Assembly (NCBI GenBank): GCA_021014325.1
Contig: CM037472.1
Span: 34,744,234 to 34,808,233 of the forward strand
Source: Plazaster borealis
Taxonomy: Eukaryota; Echinodermata; Asteroidea; Forcipulatida; Labidiasteridae
Direction: 5' to 3'
DNA length: 64,000 bases
The notes beneath the pieces were generated by a model. That model saw nothing but the letters and a program-made list of their open reading frames with translations, did not search any database and was not told the DNA's origin. Shown one piece after another: positions 44,214 through 54,728 of the stretch; within the stretch, counting starts at the first letter, position 1; each line of letters opens with the position of its first letter. The position numbers and the translations under genes are program-made.

Positions 44214-45101
44214 ATGGCAGATTGCAATTTCAATACGTCGGGACAGGTTCGGCTCATGATGTGGGCGGTGCCTCGTTCTGTCTCCACTGCCTTCACTAAG
44301 TTCATGAGCTTTGCCAGTGATGATCCAACTATACTCTTCGAGCCTTATATCAACGCTCACTGGTTTGGGTCCGAGGGACTGGAAGATGCTACTCATCGAG
44401 CCACAGTAACGGCTCTAACTGAAGAAGCTAACAAGAGGACATCAATCACAGGAGGGCGCGAACCATCCGAATATACATTTCGTTTTGTCAAGGAGCAACT
44501 TGATGCTCCTTACACTGGCAAAAAGTTGGTCTTCTGTAAAGACATGGCATTTACTGTCCTTGACAAACTGGAATTTCTCCCGAAAGATTATCGTCACGTG
44601 TTTCTTATCCGTCATCCTCTGAAGGTCTTCGCATCTTGGAAGAAGTTGTACCAGAGTTTGACTCCGCATGAGTTTCAACTTGATGAGGTTGTCCCCGTGC
44701 TGTTTCCTCCAGGTTTTTTCTTCCGTGAGATGATCGAATTGCTAGAGCACGTGAGAGAGGTACAAGATGCAAAGGCAATCATCATAGATGCAGATGACCT
44801 CCTCACTGACCCCAAATCCATCCTATCAGCCCTCTTTAAGGAGATTGGTCTTCCCTTCGATGGGAAGAGTCTTCAGTGGGAGGCCGGGGATGCGATTGTC
44901 GAGCAGTGGATAGCTTCTAATTTATTGCCTAAAGGAAACCAAGTGTGGGGTTTCTACCGCAGAGCGTTCGACAGCTCCTCCTTTGGAAAGCCCAATGCTC
45001 TGCCCGACCGGTCGTCGTTCCCTGACGATGTCCTCCGATGCACTGATGCCTCGATGCCTTACTATGACAAGATGTACGCTCAGCGTTTACTGCCAAACTG
45101 A
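44214..45101 (+). CDS. sulfotransferase-like P-loop protein, copy 4
   Basis: This is a 295-residue single-exon coding region in block C. It starts with the ATG directly after the acceptor tttcttacag. The PAPS-binding loop AVPRSVSTAFTKFM, the 3'-phosphate motif RHPLKVFAS, and the IIDADDLLTDP segment are all present. It has small changes such as Arg for Gly in TFRFVKEQL and Gly-Lys-Ser for Glu-Lys-Cys near residue 222. It is closest by eye to copies 1 and 3. No signal peptide or transmembrane segment is visible. It is intact and the acceptor substrate is unknown. Confidence 0.85.
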   Translation: MADCNFNTSGQVRLMMWAVPRSVSTAFTKFMSFASDDPTILFEPYINAHWFGSEGLEDATHRATVTALTEEANKRTSITGGREPSEYTFRFVKEQLDAPYTGKKLVFCKDMAFTVLDKLEFLPKDYRHVFLIRHPLKVFASWKKLYQSLTPHEFQLDEVVPVLFPPGFFFREMIELLEHVREVQDAKAIIIDADDLLTDPKSILSALFKEIGLPFDGKSLQWEAGDAIVEQWIASNLLPKGNQVWGFYRRAFDSSSFGKPNALPDRSSFPDDVLRCTDASMPYYDKMYAQRLLPN

Positions 45102-45296
45102 ACAACTACCGTACATCTCTATAAAGTAACTGATTTCTGCATAACGCAAGAATATTGTCTCACAATTCAGGCTTTCTGACTGTGCAAAGGACTATTTTCC
45201 TTCTATTTCTTTCCTTTTATTGTAAAGCTAAATATGATTCGGGTGTAGAAATTGGGTTGCACAACATAATTTATTTTTTATTATAGTTCTAGATTT

Positions 45297-45477
45297 GGTG
45301 ACTGCTCTATATTCCGACACCCCTATATTCCGACACCCCTATGTTCCGACAACCCCCTCATGATTTACATAGGGTTGGGGTTAGGGTTGGGGTTAGGGTT
45401 AGGGTTAGGGTTAGGGTTAGGGTTAGGGTTAGGAATAGGAAAATAGACCAGGGGTGTCGGAACATAGGGGTGTAACC
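45297..45477. mobile_element. 181-bp element with (TTAGGG)n core and 8-bp TSD
   Basis: This insertion is absent from the same place in blocks A (near 16730) and B (near 37030). It is flanked by the 8-bp duplication ctagattt (45289-45296 and 45478-45485). The ends are imperfect inverted repeats (ggtgactgctctatattccg against ggttacacccctatgttccg). An internal perfect 19-bp inverted pair (45333-45351 and 45455-45473, acacccctatgttccgaca) brackets a run of about eight TTAGGG/TTGGGG units (45373-45432). It is a non-autonomous, hAT-like unit judged by TSD length. Confidence 0.75.
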
Positions 45478-45647
45478 CTAGATTTTAATGTTATCAACCC
45501 AGGCCCCATTTTCGTGCTTGCACAAAAAGTACAAAACAGTTTTGCTCAATACCAGAATAATGTTCCAAACCAATACCCAAATACGATGTCGCATGTACCA
45601 TCTGTGACTGGTATCCTGCTCTTTTTCGGTAGGCTAAACATGGTTAA

Positions 45648-46027
45648 AGGCGAAGTATACCTTTTTTTCTCGAACCGTTCGATTGTTTTAATCCTATATA
45701 AATTTAGATATCTACAAAAAAACTTGAAATGTGGGAAAATTTCATTTCAAAAGGGATAGCGTTTTTGAGATATCGCCGAAAATCTGCAGCGGTTATGTCC
45801 ACGCAGGACGAATAATCGGTAATTGGAAAACACAATCTGAGAAACGTTTCATGCATGAAACGTTTCTCAGATTTAAAATGTTTTGAATCCTTTTCTCTAA
45901 TACCACATTCCTTAGAAGAGAATCGTTTCTCAAAATGGTACACATTAACAGCTGCAGCGCTTCTTGACAAGTATGTTTTTTATTATTATTAATTTTTGGA
46001 GTAATTACAAAAGGTATACCCTATCCT
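45648..46027. mobile_element. palindromic MITE, block C copy, TTAA flanks
   Basis: This 380-bp element is flanked by ttaa (45644-45647 and 46028-46031), with ends AGGCGAAGTATACC and GGTATACCCTATCCT (inverted, imperfect). Its centre is a perfect 40-bp palindrome at 45834-45873 (aatctgagaaacgtttcatg and its complement). Other copies lie at 15920-16553, 37206-37561 and 54181-54728. Confidence 0.78.
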
Positions 46028-48091
46028 TTAAGCAAACTTTTCTGCCGAAGTTATATTAAGTTGGGCCAGTAACTTGAAACAAAGCTGTATGAAACTCAAT
46101 TAAAATGCAGTCATTAAATTTAAAGCTATTTGCAAGGCCTTCTTTTCATCTTTTTTTCGGGTGCAGAAATGTTGTTTCAACTCCAGTATGGTAAAAAGGT
46201 GGGCGTTAGACGAGAGTACCTGTGTGCGCGTATCTAATTATTAAAAAAATGCTCGGCCCGATTCTTGGCCGATTTGATCCGCAAATTTAGATTTAGTGCT
46301 AAATATTAAATAGCTATAATTTTTATAGATTGGAGAAAGTTAGTTTTCACAAAACAAATCTGCCAATGAGTGGTAGATAACTAATCATTATGAAAGTAAA
46401 TTATTGTAAGTTGGAATCCAGATATTATTTAACGTCTATCAGCCATTGACAAACAAGTTTGCATGTTACATGTATTTTGTACATTGTCCTTACATTGTAC
46501 ATTGCATATTGGAAAGTTGTTTGTTTTGATTTTGTTTTGAGTTAGCATTGTCTGTCAAAATCAAAATAAACTTGGAAGGCTACATTTTTACTTACGATGG
46601 TAAATTTTTTAATCTTCGTTTTAGACGTTATCAAAACAGCAACAAGGATCAATTTTTTATGCACACAAATCAATGTAAACCACTATGATGAAGTTTGAAC
46701 TGTATTTGACCGAACATGAAAAAACAAATTATAATTTGCTGATTTTACTTCAACCGTATTTCAATAAATGTTGTATTGCTAAAAAAAAAATTCAGTTTAT
46801 GTGGGTAGCTTCACTCTAAATGTAAGTGAATAACTTCTCCTCGTCCAAGTTCGACTTTTGCTTTTCGTAGTGTTAACAAAGACATACTTTCAAACCTGGG
46901 CTAAAGTATAAATCCTGGAAATTAATACGGTCTCCTGACTGTCTTCAGTTAATTTTGAACCAATAAGAGCAACTCTATGAACTTTTGTACCCAGGGCTTT
47001 AAGCCTTTAAATGATTTAATTGTTAAAATTACCGGTATTATTTGACCAATTGACCTGGGCCAAATTTCATAGAGCTGCTCAGCGCAGAAAATTAGGCACG
47101 ACAGAATTATGCTTAAAAGAATAAGGATACCAGCCAAAGTACCATTTCCCATGTAGCATCTGTGATTGGTAATCCTGCTCATTTTTGCTTTGCGGAAAAT
47201 TTTTAAGCAATATTTTCTGCTTACAAGCAGCCTCATGAGATTTTAGCCCTGATCATCACTGGGACTTAAGTTCCGGTTTCTCCTTGTGTTACTGCGTACT
47301 GTGTGAGTGAGCATTTCGGGCGACTTGTGCATTTGACACGATCATGCAAGGAATATATTCGCACACATTATTATTATTAAGGAATACGGTGATGTCTTTA
47401 AAATAAAATCTGCATTCCGAGAAGAATAAATCTTTGAGTTTCTTTATTCAGTTGTATTCTGACCCCCCAACAAAAAAACACCATACTTTTGTAAGATTAC
47501 TGGTACAAGTTTGCAGTGTGTTTCTTACGTAAACACCCCCCCCCCAGAAAGCTAGGCTCAAAACGATTTGTGCTATCTCGGATATGGCGCTGTTCTTGAC
47601 CCATTGCCATGAATCTACATAATCTATACAAAGGTGAGCTGTTCAAGAGATTTGCAGTTACTCGTCAGCTCCACAGAAAGTTCCGACAAGCTAAAGCGTA
47701 TACCTTTTGCATTTCTTAGCAGCGTTGATGAAATAAAAACTGCGCTAATGGTCACCCCGTATAAGCATAAAACTTCTGCTTACAAAGTTTACAGGCTTTA
47801 TGAAATCGGGCCCTGGCGTCATCGTCACAATGATCTTACAGACTGTGAAAGTCTCACTTATATCGAAAACAAGAAAACAAGTCAAACGCGAAGACTGTAT
47901 GTTTTGTAATGAAATCAAATCTTCTTTTGAAATGTTATCTATAAACAATTCTTGGAAATAAAAATACCTATTTGCATGTTTTCATAAATACACTCAAATG
48001 GCTACAACATCGACATAACGTGAACAAATTATCGTTCATCATCAGATTTGTTTTCACTGAACGTAATATAGGAAAGATCTTTCATTCCATA

Positions 48092-48374
48092 AAGGCATCG
48101 TACACGTTTGGTAATTGTCAAAGACCAGTGTTCTCATTTGTTGTATCCCAACATATGCATAAAATAACAAGCCTGTGAAAATTTGGGCTCAATTGGTCAT
48201 CGAAGTTGCAAGAAAATGATAAAAGAAAAAACACCCATGTTGTACAAATTTGTGTACTTTCAGATAGGAGTAACAACTTCTCGCAAGAAGTTTTCATTAT
48301 TTTAGTGAGAAATTACCTCTTTCTTAAAAACTACGTTACTTCAGAGGGAGTCGTTTCTCACAATGTTTTATACT
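48092..48374. mobile_element. TTAA-type MITE, copy 4 (3' truncated)
   Basis: The left end aaaggcatcgtacacgtttgg matches copy 1, with a decayed flank (ataa instead of ttaa). The match stops at about 48374, where unrelated sequence beginning tgtggcgcaaattactag takes over. The rest of the MITE was not found downstream. Confidence 0.7.
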
Positions 48375-48376
48375 AT

Positions 48377-48700
48377 TGTGGCGCAAATTACTAGACATAG
48401 AGGGCGCGCGAGCAGCTGCGGGCTCTATAAAACAGCCGCAGGCGCGACAGCTCAGGCAGTTCGAGTATAGTTCAAATATAGAGCAGTTCAAGCATAGGCA
48501 GTTCAGTGTTAGTTAGTGTTGCAGCAACAGTGCAGTCACGCAACCAAGGACTGAAGCAGGAGTCGTTAGGTAGGCACCAGCGGGGTTGACGGCGTGCTGG
48601 ACGGACGGTGAAGTTGGGCTGGGGTCAGGTCGCAGGGTCCGGGGAGGCTATACTGGAGGCGTAGCGACGAAAAGCATATAGACCCAATGCATATGACGTC
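48377..48700 (+). promoter_or_regulatory. candidate promoter or LTR-like upstream region
   Basis: Sequence starting TGTGGCGCAAATTACTAG interrupts a MITE. It contains a good TATA box, tataaaa (48426-48432), in a GC-rich setting, and a CRE-like palindrome tgacgtca (48694-48701). It lies about 400 bp upstream of the SWIM-YqaJ gene's ATG. The TG start and TATA box would also fit a truncated LTR, but no second LTR or polypurine tract is visible. Either reading is inference. Confidence 0.4.
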
Positions 48701-48845
48701 ATCATCTAAACAAAATCTTGGTGGCGCCATTTTGGGTGTCAGATTACGACCGGCCGCTACGTACGCCTAGTTACAATATCGTCTGCTCGAGGTTTGAAAA
48801 CAAAAATGTCGTAGTTTTGTTAGTTTTCAAAGGTCCTAACTAGCA

Positions 48846-51800
48846 ATGGAGACAGAGTGTGACATTCACATCACGGGAGAAGACGATGAAAATTCACCAA
48901 ACGTTGTTGGGTTGTCAGATAATGTGAAAACCCTGACGTTGCCTGACAAACAGAGGTAGGATGGGTTACCCTATTACCGTGGGGGTTAGGACGTTTTTCG
49001 ATAAGAAAAAAAATAAATAAACAACCTATAAAAAGTGTCTAGTTATTACTATTGTTGAAGTATTACTTTCCACTTTGACATAAAAAAAATACATCGTTTG
49101 TCTGATTAAATTCGTCCACGAAGTCTCTGAAAGTGTGCATGCGCCCGGAGTGATTCTGGAGGTGAGCCTCCTATTATCGTGGTAATCAGAAATAATTTTT
49201 TTAAATGAACTTTCTCTACATTAAAGGAGCTAAATCCAAAGATAATATTGAAGTATTTACCTAATACTGGGATTACGATGTTAAACTTCCCAGCAGATGG
49301 ACAAATTTTGTCTTTTAGGCATTTTAATTACCGAGTACCGACAATTTCCTTAGTCACCCCCCTGCGCTCAATTTTGGAACAATCCGATGACGTAGATTTC
49401 AAGCGCAAAGTAGTAATCCGCGCAAGTTAAAACATAACTGCGCAAGTTCGGAAATTGCGTGCATTCGCCTGCTACAAGTATTGTACTTACGCAAGCATAT
49501 CTGTAATTTGAGCGAGTTTTTTACTTTGTGTGTTAAACTTACATATTGAGGGCGCCCTTTGCAAAGATGCTGAATTTTTTAGCGTTTTTAGTTTCCTGTC
49601 CTTATTCGGACTCCAGACATTGGTTTACGTTTTTGAGGTGAAAACACGTACTTTCGATGTCAATTTTTTTTTTACCGTGGAACAGGATCTGGGCACTGAT
49701 ATTTCAATGCACAGAACAACATTTAAGGTAAAAATGTTAGTGATATAATGGCACTTTTGACAGACATGGTCAGCGAAAATTCGTCCAGTCGGGAAAATAG
49801 CGTTTTTTTCAATTTTTTTAAAATTTAAATCATTTCCGCAACAGTTCATTTTTTTTGTGTTTTTACCAGATTGGTAAAGGGTTCTTGGCTATCGATTCAC
49901 CATATGAAAGTCGTCTATAGATAACGTTTTGACAACGAAAAAAGTGAATTTTCTGCTACCACGGTAATAGGAGACCCACGGTAATATGAGGCTTGACTAT
50001 ACGTCGAGAAGATACATAACATTGGAACCTGTGACCCCTACCTTATCCCGGTATCGTGCTGTACACCATTGCTGAAATGTGAAAGACTACCGAAGATAGA
50101 GTTCCCAGATATATATATGTATCTCATAAATTTCCCCTCCTCATATACTGGGGAAGCTATGAAAGCCTACAAAGGCCTGGATGCTTACAAATACTTTATT
50201 TCTGGTAAAGTAAACAACTTAGTTGTGTGGAACCAGCCGATGAAGCGAGATCGGACCACCAACGTTTTTGTGATTCTGTCTAAGGTAAGGTTAGTATATA
50301 GTACGTAGACTGTAGACGTAGTAATGTATGTCCTGGGTTTTATAATTTTCGTTTATTGATGAATCACTTTTGATTAATTTTCCTAGAGGGAACTAACGTA
50401 TGCACCACTTTTGTTAGCTGTGAATGTTAACACATTTTATGTATGAGAAGGGGCAAACATTTTCAAAATATTTTCAAACATCTTTGACTTTGTTAAACAT
50501 TTTATGTTGAATGATGAGATAGCCTAGGCCTATGATTTTACATCATATGGCACAACCTCTTTTCAAGACTGCCAGTGCCAGTGTCGAGAAAGTTTTGTGC
50601 AAGCTAGGGTAGAATGTTCTCGACCGGCATATTTACATGTAACTGTTAAATGTAGGCCTAAGCATGCCAGGGCCTACATAACATGATATTTTCTGACTCC
50701 TTTTTTGCAACATTTTACTAAAAATGTAAGTCTTTAACTAAAAGTAAAAGGTTGTACCATGTGTTAAAACAGTTGTGATCAGCAGATCAGGGAGAGTTGG
50801 TCATTTCCCAGCTTCGTCTGTTCCTGACCATTTAATTGTGAGGGTATCAAAGTATATCAAAAGCTGCTTTGAGCCAAACCCCATCATTATTGGTCAACAT
50901 GCAAACATACATGTAGACCAGCTTCATTTTGTGTTTCTATTTGAAAAAAGAAAACCATCGCTAATTTAGTAATGCTTATGTTGTTTTTGACCAAGTCTTA
51001 ATTACTATTTTTTGCAATTCCATTCGTTATTAGGTAACCCATTCACAAAGACTCAATGACCCCCCTGTCTCTGTGTGGGTAGCTATTCAGGAGGATGGGG
51101 CTGTGATCACTGCACATTGTACCTGCATGGCAGGAATAACAGAAACATGTTCTCATGTGGCAGCAACTCTGTTTGCAGTGTCTAAGGGTGTAGAAATGAT
51201 GTCGACCACATGTACCTCTAGACCGTGCGAGTGGCTGAAGCCAGGGAGAAGTAGATGCAGTGGAGACTATGCTGAAGCGAGCAACATCAACTTCAGCAAA
51301 CCCAAAAGAAGATTGGATGCAACCACACCCCCAAATTTGCAAGAGAGCTCATGCAAGTCTGTACCACCACCATCCAGTGAAGAAACAGAGGATTTTTTCA
51401 AACGGCTGAAAGGGACAGGTGTTGGGTCTGCAGTGTTGTCACTTGTGCCTGCCCATGCTGCAGATTTTATCCCAAAGGCTGTGCAGTTAAAACTTCCCGA
51501 GCCTCTAACAAAGCTGTTCTCTCCAGACAACCTCAAGCTGACGTATCCTGAACTCATTGTCAAATGTGAAACTGTTTTCCAATCAATGACAATGGATGAG
51601 AACATGGTAAGTACATTTATGATCTGCTTCAATGGCTAGTACAAAGTTTGGTAAACACCAAATTCAGGTCATGGCATGTACTTGGCGCTTGTGCATAACG
51701 GCCTAATGCCATGACCTGTTTAGAGGTTTATAATGTAATTTGTGCTGAATGAACACATACATTTATTCTCATTCACGTCACTCTCATTGGTTCACACAAG

Positions 51801-53915
51801 ATACATAATGTACATAACATGACCTCATATGGGTTTTTATAGGTTTGCTCTGGACATGTCTTAAATTGTATTCTGAAGTTTGCGAGGGCCTAAAGTGGAG
51901 TTACATGGGAGGGGGGGGTGGGGGTCAAACCAAATGTATTTCCCCCAATCCCACCCCCTTCAATCTGAACAGTGCTCTATTTTTTGCTAGTCTGGGGAAC
52001 AGCTGCAGGCTAGTAAAACATACTATTTGAATTGCCTGGTGGGCTAGTGAAAAAAAGCTATCTATACGACTCCCCTTGGAAATAAATAAAAATAGGTTTA
52101 AACAAATCTTAGAATGGGCTAGTATGTTTAGAACTTCATGTGAGCTAGCGAAATGTACATCGAACTTTCCCAGGGGGCAAATAAGGAAAATATTCAAGAA
52201 TAAGGCCTGGCAAAACCCCCATTTGTTGGCATTTTTCTATTTTGTTTGAAGGATCCTGCACATTACAAATTTGTTTATATTCAAGAAAATCTCTGTTAAC
52301 CAAATGTAAAATTCAGTTATCTACATGTACTTGGGAGCATTGGGTCATTTACAAAAATAAAATACAATTCTTTATACTCTTAGTGTACTGCAATTGAGGA
52401 GCAAACCCGGCATCAGACAAAGAGCAAGATCTGGCACATCTACAGAGCTGGTCGAATCACTGCGTCCAAGTTCAAGTCAGTAGTTTGTACGGACCCAGCC
52501 ATGCCATCGGTTTACTTGATTAAATCAATCTGTTATCCAGCTGCATACAACTTCAGTACATCTGCCACTCGGTAAGGTTCAAGGTTTGTTAAGTTATTAG
52601 AGTAAGGTTGACCATTTTCAATTCTTCCTGTGCTTGTTAATAGACAGAACTGAGCTCATTGGAGCCATCAGTTATGTGACTTGAGAAAAGGCAGTGGTTT
52701 ACAACTCAACAGTTCAAACAGCATACCTTGTCAATCATTATTCATCAGGAGAACACTGTTTTTGTTTGTCATTTATTTTGTTTTGTTTGAATTCTTACTT
52801 TAGTCCATTTGGGTTCTGTGATTATCTATTGAAATCCCTTTTTTTTGAAAGAAAGTTCAGCAGTGATCAAAATACAAAATTAATTTAAATATTAAAAGTT
52901 CTTCTTTAAAGATTTGTTACTCTCTCTCTCTTGTCTCTGGCCAACACACAGCAGATAACAAATTTGTATTCAAACAATCAAATTAAAAAAACAATTGATT
53001 TTTCATTGTGAGAGTGAACTGTCATAACTCAAGCTTATAAAAATGTCCCAGTCTCAGACCTACAAAAGCTCAAAACTGAAGTTAAAAATCACTGAAGATG
53101 TACATGTACATGTATGGTGTGATTTCTGCTTTCACTGTTGATGGATTGATGTGATTTGTTTTTTCAGTTGGGGCTGCCTGCATGAAAAAGATGCAATTGA
53201 TAGCTACAGAACGTATCAGTCATCAAGACATGATAGTCTCCATGTCGGAGATGTTGGCTTTTACATCCACCCTGATCTCCCCTTCCTAGGAGCAACCCCT
53301 GATGCAAGTGTCTCCTGCAAATGCTGTGGAGATGGAATCCTAGAGGTGAAATGCCCATTTTGTGTGAAGGACTGTGACATCAGCGAGGGGGTCAAACAAA
53401 AAGACTTTCCTCTTGAGAGCAGAGAGGATAAAAAGCTCTATCTCAAGCACTCTCATCCTTATTATTTTCAGGTTCAGACTCAATAGTTTGTGTCTGGAAA
53501 AAAATATTGTGATTTTGTTGTATGGTCTAAAACAAAACCTGATGCTCCACATATTGAAAGGATTTTTCCAAATGAGATGTTTCTTAAGGAGAATGTTGAT
53601 AAAGCAAAGCAGTTTTTTAAAGTGGGTGTTTTGCCAGAGTTACTTGGCAAGTGGCATACAACAGCCAACGTAGGAGAAGTGAATATTAGTGTGGACTATA
53701 ACTCACAAGCTCATGTTAACGTTTGTTGTTTTTGTCAGGAGGCAAACACTGGCAATGGCACAATTGTTTGTCAGTCTAATGAATGCAGAGTAAAAGTATT
53801 TCATTTGAAATGCCTTGGACTAATAGCGCCCCCAAAGACTAAGCGGTACTTATGCCCAAACTGTAAAAAGATTGAAAATGCTCATAAACGTAAATCAAAA
53901 CTTAAGGAACAGTGA
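48846..53915 (+). pseudogene. SWIM zinc finger - YqaJ nuclease - PHD finger gene, one in-frame stop
   Basis: Five exons with GT-AG splice sites keep one frame: 48846-48955, 50086-50284, 51034-51606, 52384-52571 and 53168-53915 (1818 nt, 605 residues). A SWIM zinc finger lies at Cys132, Cys134, Cys142 and His144. A YqaJ-type PD-(D/E)XK nuclease domain spans about 310-500, with WGCLHEKDA (Glu363), GATPDA (Asp402) and EVKCP (Glu416, Lys418). A C4HC3 PHD finger lies at about 543-589. Codon 463 is TAG (53484-53486), right after YYFQVQTQ, where the family normally has a hydrophobic residue. As read, the product stops at 462 residues and lacks the PHD finger. Similar SWIM-YqaJ proteins are multi-copy in many marine animals and may derive from DNA transposons. 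The role is unknown. Confidence 0.78.
48964..49996. repeat. nested inverted repeats inside intron 1
   Basis: Intron 1 of the SWIM-YqaJ gene holds two nested inverted pairs built on cctattaccgtgg. The outer pair is at about 48966-48985 and 49976-49996; the inner pair is at about 49164-49182 and 49956-49973. The inner pair encloses about 800 bp with no clear coding content. This suggests a MITE or TIR element inserted in the intron. No target duplication could be fixed. Confidence 0.45.
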
Positions 53916-54180
53916 TCATGTACAAGTTAACCAAATACATGTATCTTTAGGTGTTCATTTATTTGTTTATTTATTTATATTTGTTTAGTTTGTTTTAGAC
54001 CAAAGAACAAAATCGTTATTTGGGGGGGGGGGGCAGTACAGTTCACATCAGAGATTGAAGTTGTCTGGGATGTTGTTGTGGGATTGCTACATGTACATAA
54101 CTGCAAAGCAGGTCACTCAGTGTGTAAAAAGATACTTTGAAGTGATCTTTAGGAAATTAAAACTGGTTTACAAGCTTTAA

Positions 54181-54728
54181 AGGCAAAGTATACCTTTGGT
54201 TTTTGGAACCGTTCGATTGTTTTAATCCTAAATAAATGAAGACATACAGAAAAAAATAACATGTGAAAATTTCATTTCAAAGGGTGGTAGCGTTTTTGAG
54301 ATATCGCCGAATATCTGGAGCGGTTTTTCCATGCAGGAAGAATAATCTGCAATTGGAATACACAATCTGAGAAACGTTACTGCAGTAATGCTTTTCAGAT
54401 TCAAATTTTGGGGGATAAAAAGTGATATCTTTCTAAATAACTGCAGGGGTGCGTTTTGGCGACTGTAACCAATAACTGTTTCAGTCGTTGGTTCTGCTGT
54501 TCAGACTGAACGATAACCGAGTTGTGAGCTCGGTTACTGTTTTGGTTATGACCCCAGAAACAGTTATTGGTTACAGCCGCCAAAACGCACCCCAGTACTT
54601 CGAAGTGAAAAGTGTCTCAAAGTGCATTAAAATAATTATACTATCCAAAGCTGCTCTACTTCCTACAAAGTAAGTTTTTATTGCCATTAATTTTCAGAGT
54701 CATTAGTACTAAACCTATTACCTCTCCT
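54181..54728. mobile_element. palindromic MITE with a nested fold-back insert
   Basis: The ends agree with the 45648 family (ttaa-AGGCAAAGTATACC at 54177-54194; ACCTCTCCT-ttaa ending 54732). The element is longer (548 bp) because a fold-back unit is inserted: arms 54446-54482 and 54556-54592 (ggggtgcgttttggcg...) are complementary over 37 bases with one mismatch. The unit encloses a 73-base centre that also has self-complementary parts. Confidence 0.72.

Larger units (their letters stand above)
39700..48000 (+). repeat. block C of the sulfotransferase-like duplication
   Basis: This is a direct copy of block B: upstream flank 39.71-40.45 kb, near-gene flank 43.82-44.21 kb, gene, and 3' flank to about 47.99 kb. 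It is split by a large LINE (40530-42949) and a LINE scrap (43640-43815), and it carries a small private element with TTAGGG repeats (45297-45477). Confidence 0.78.

Noticed and set aside
45367..45432. (TTAGGG)n as a chromosome end
   Set aside because: The tract is short, lies within a small element with target duplications, and is followed by ordinary sequence on both sides.
48377..48700. Definite LTR
   Set aside because: There is no second copy, primer site, polypurine tract or target duplication in view, so only an LTR-like description is given.
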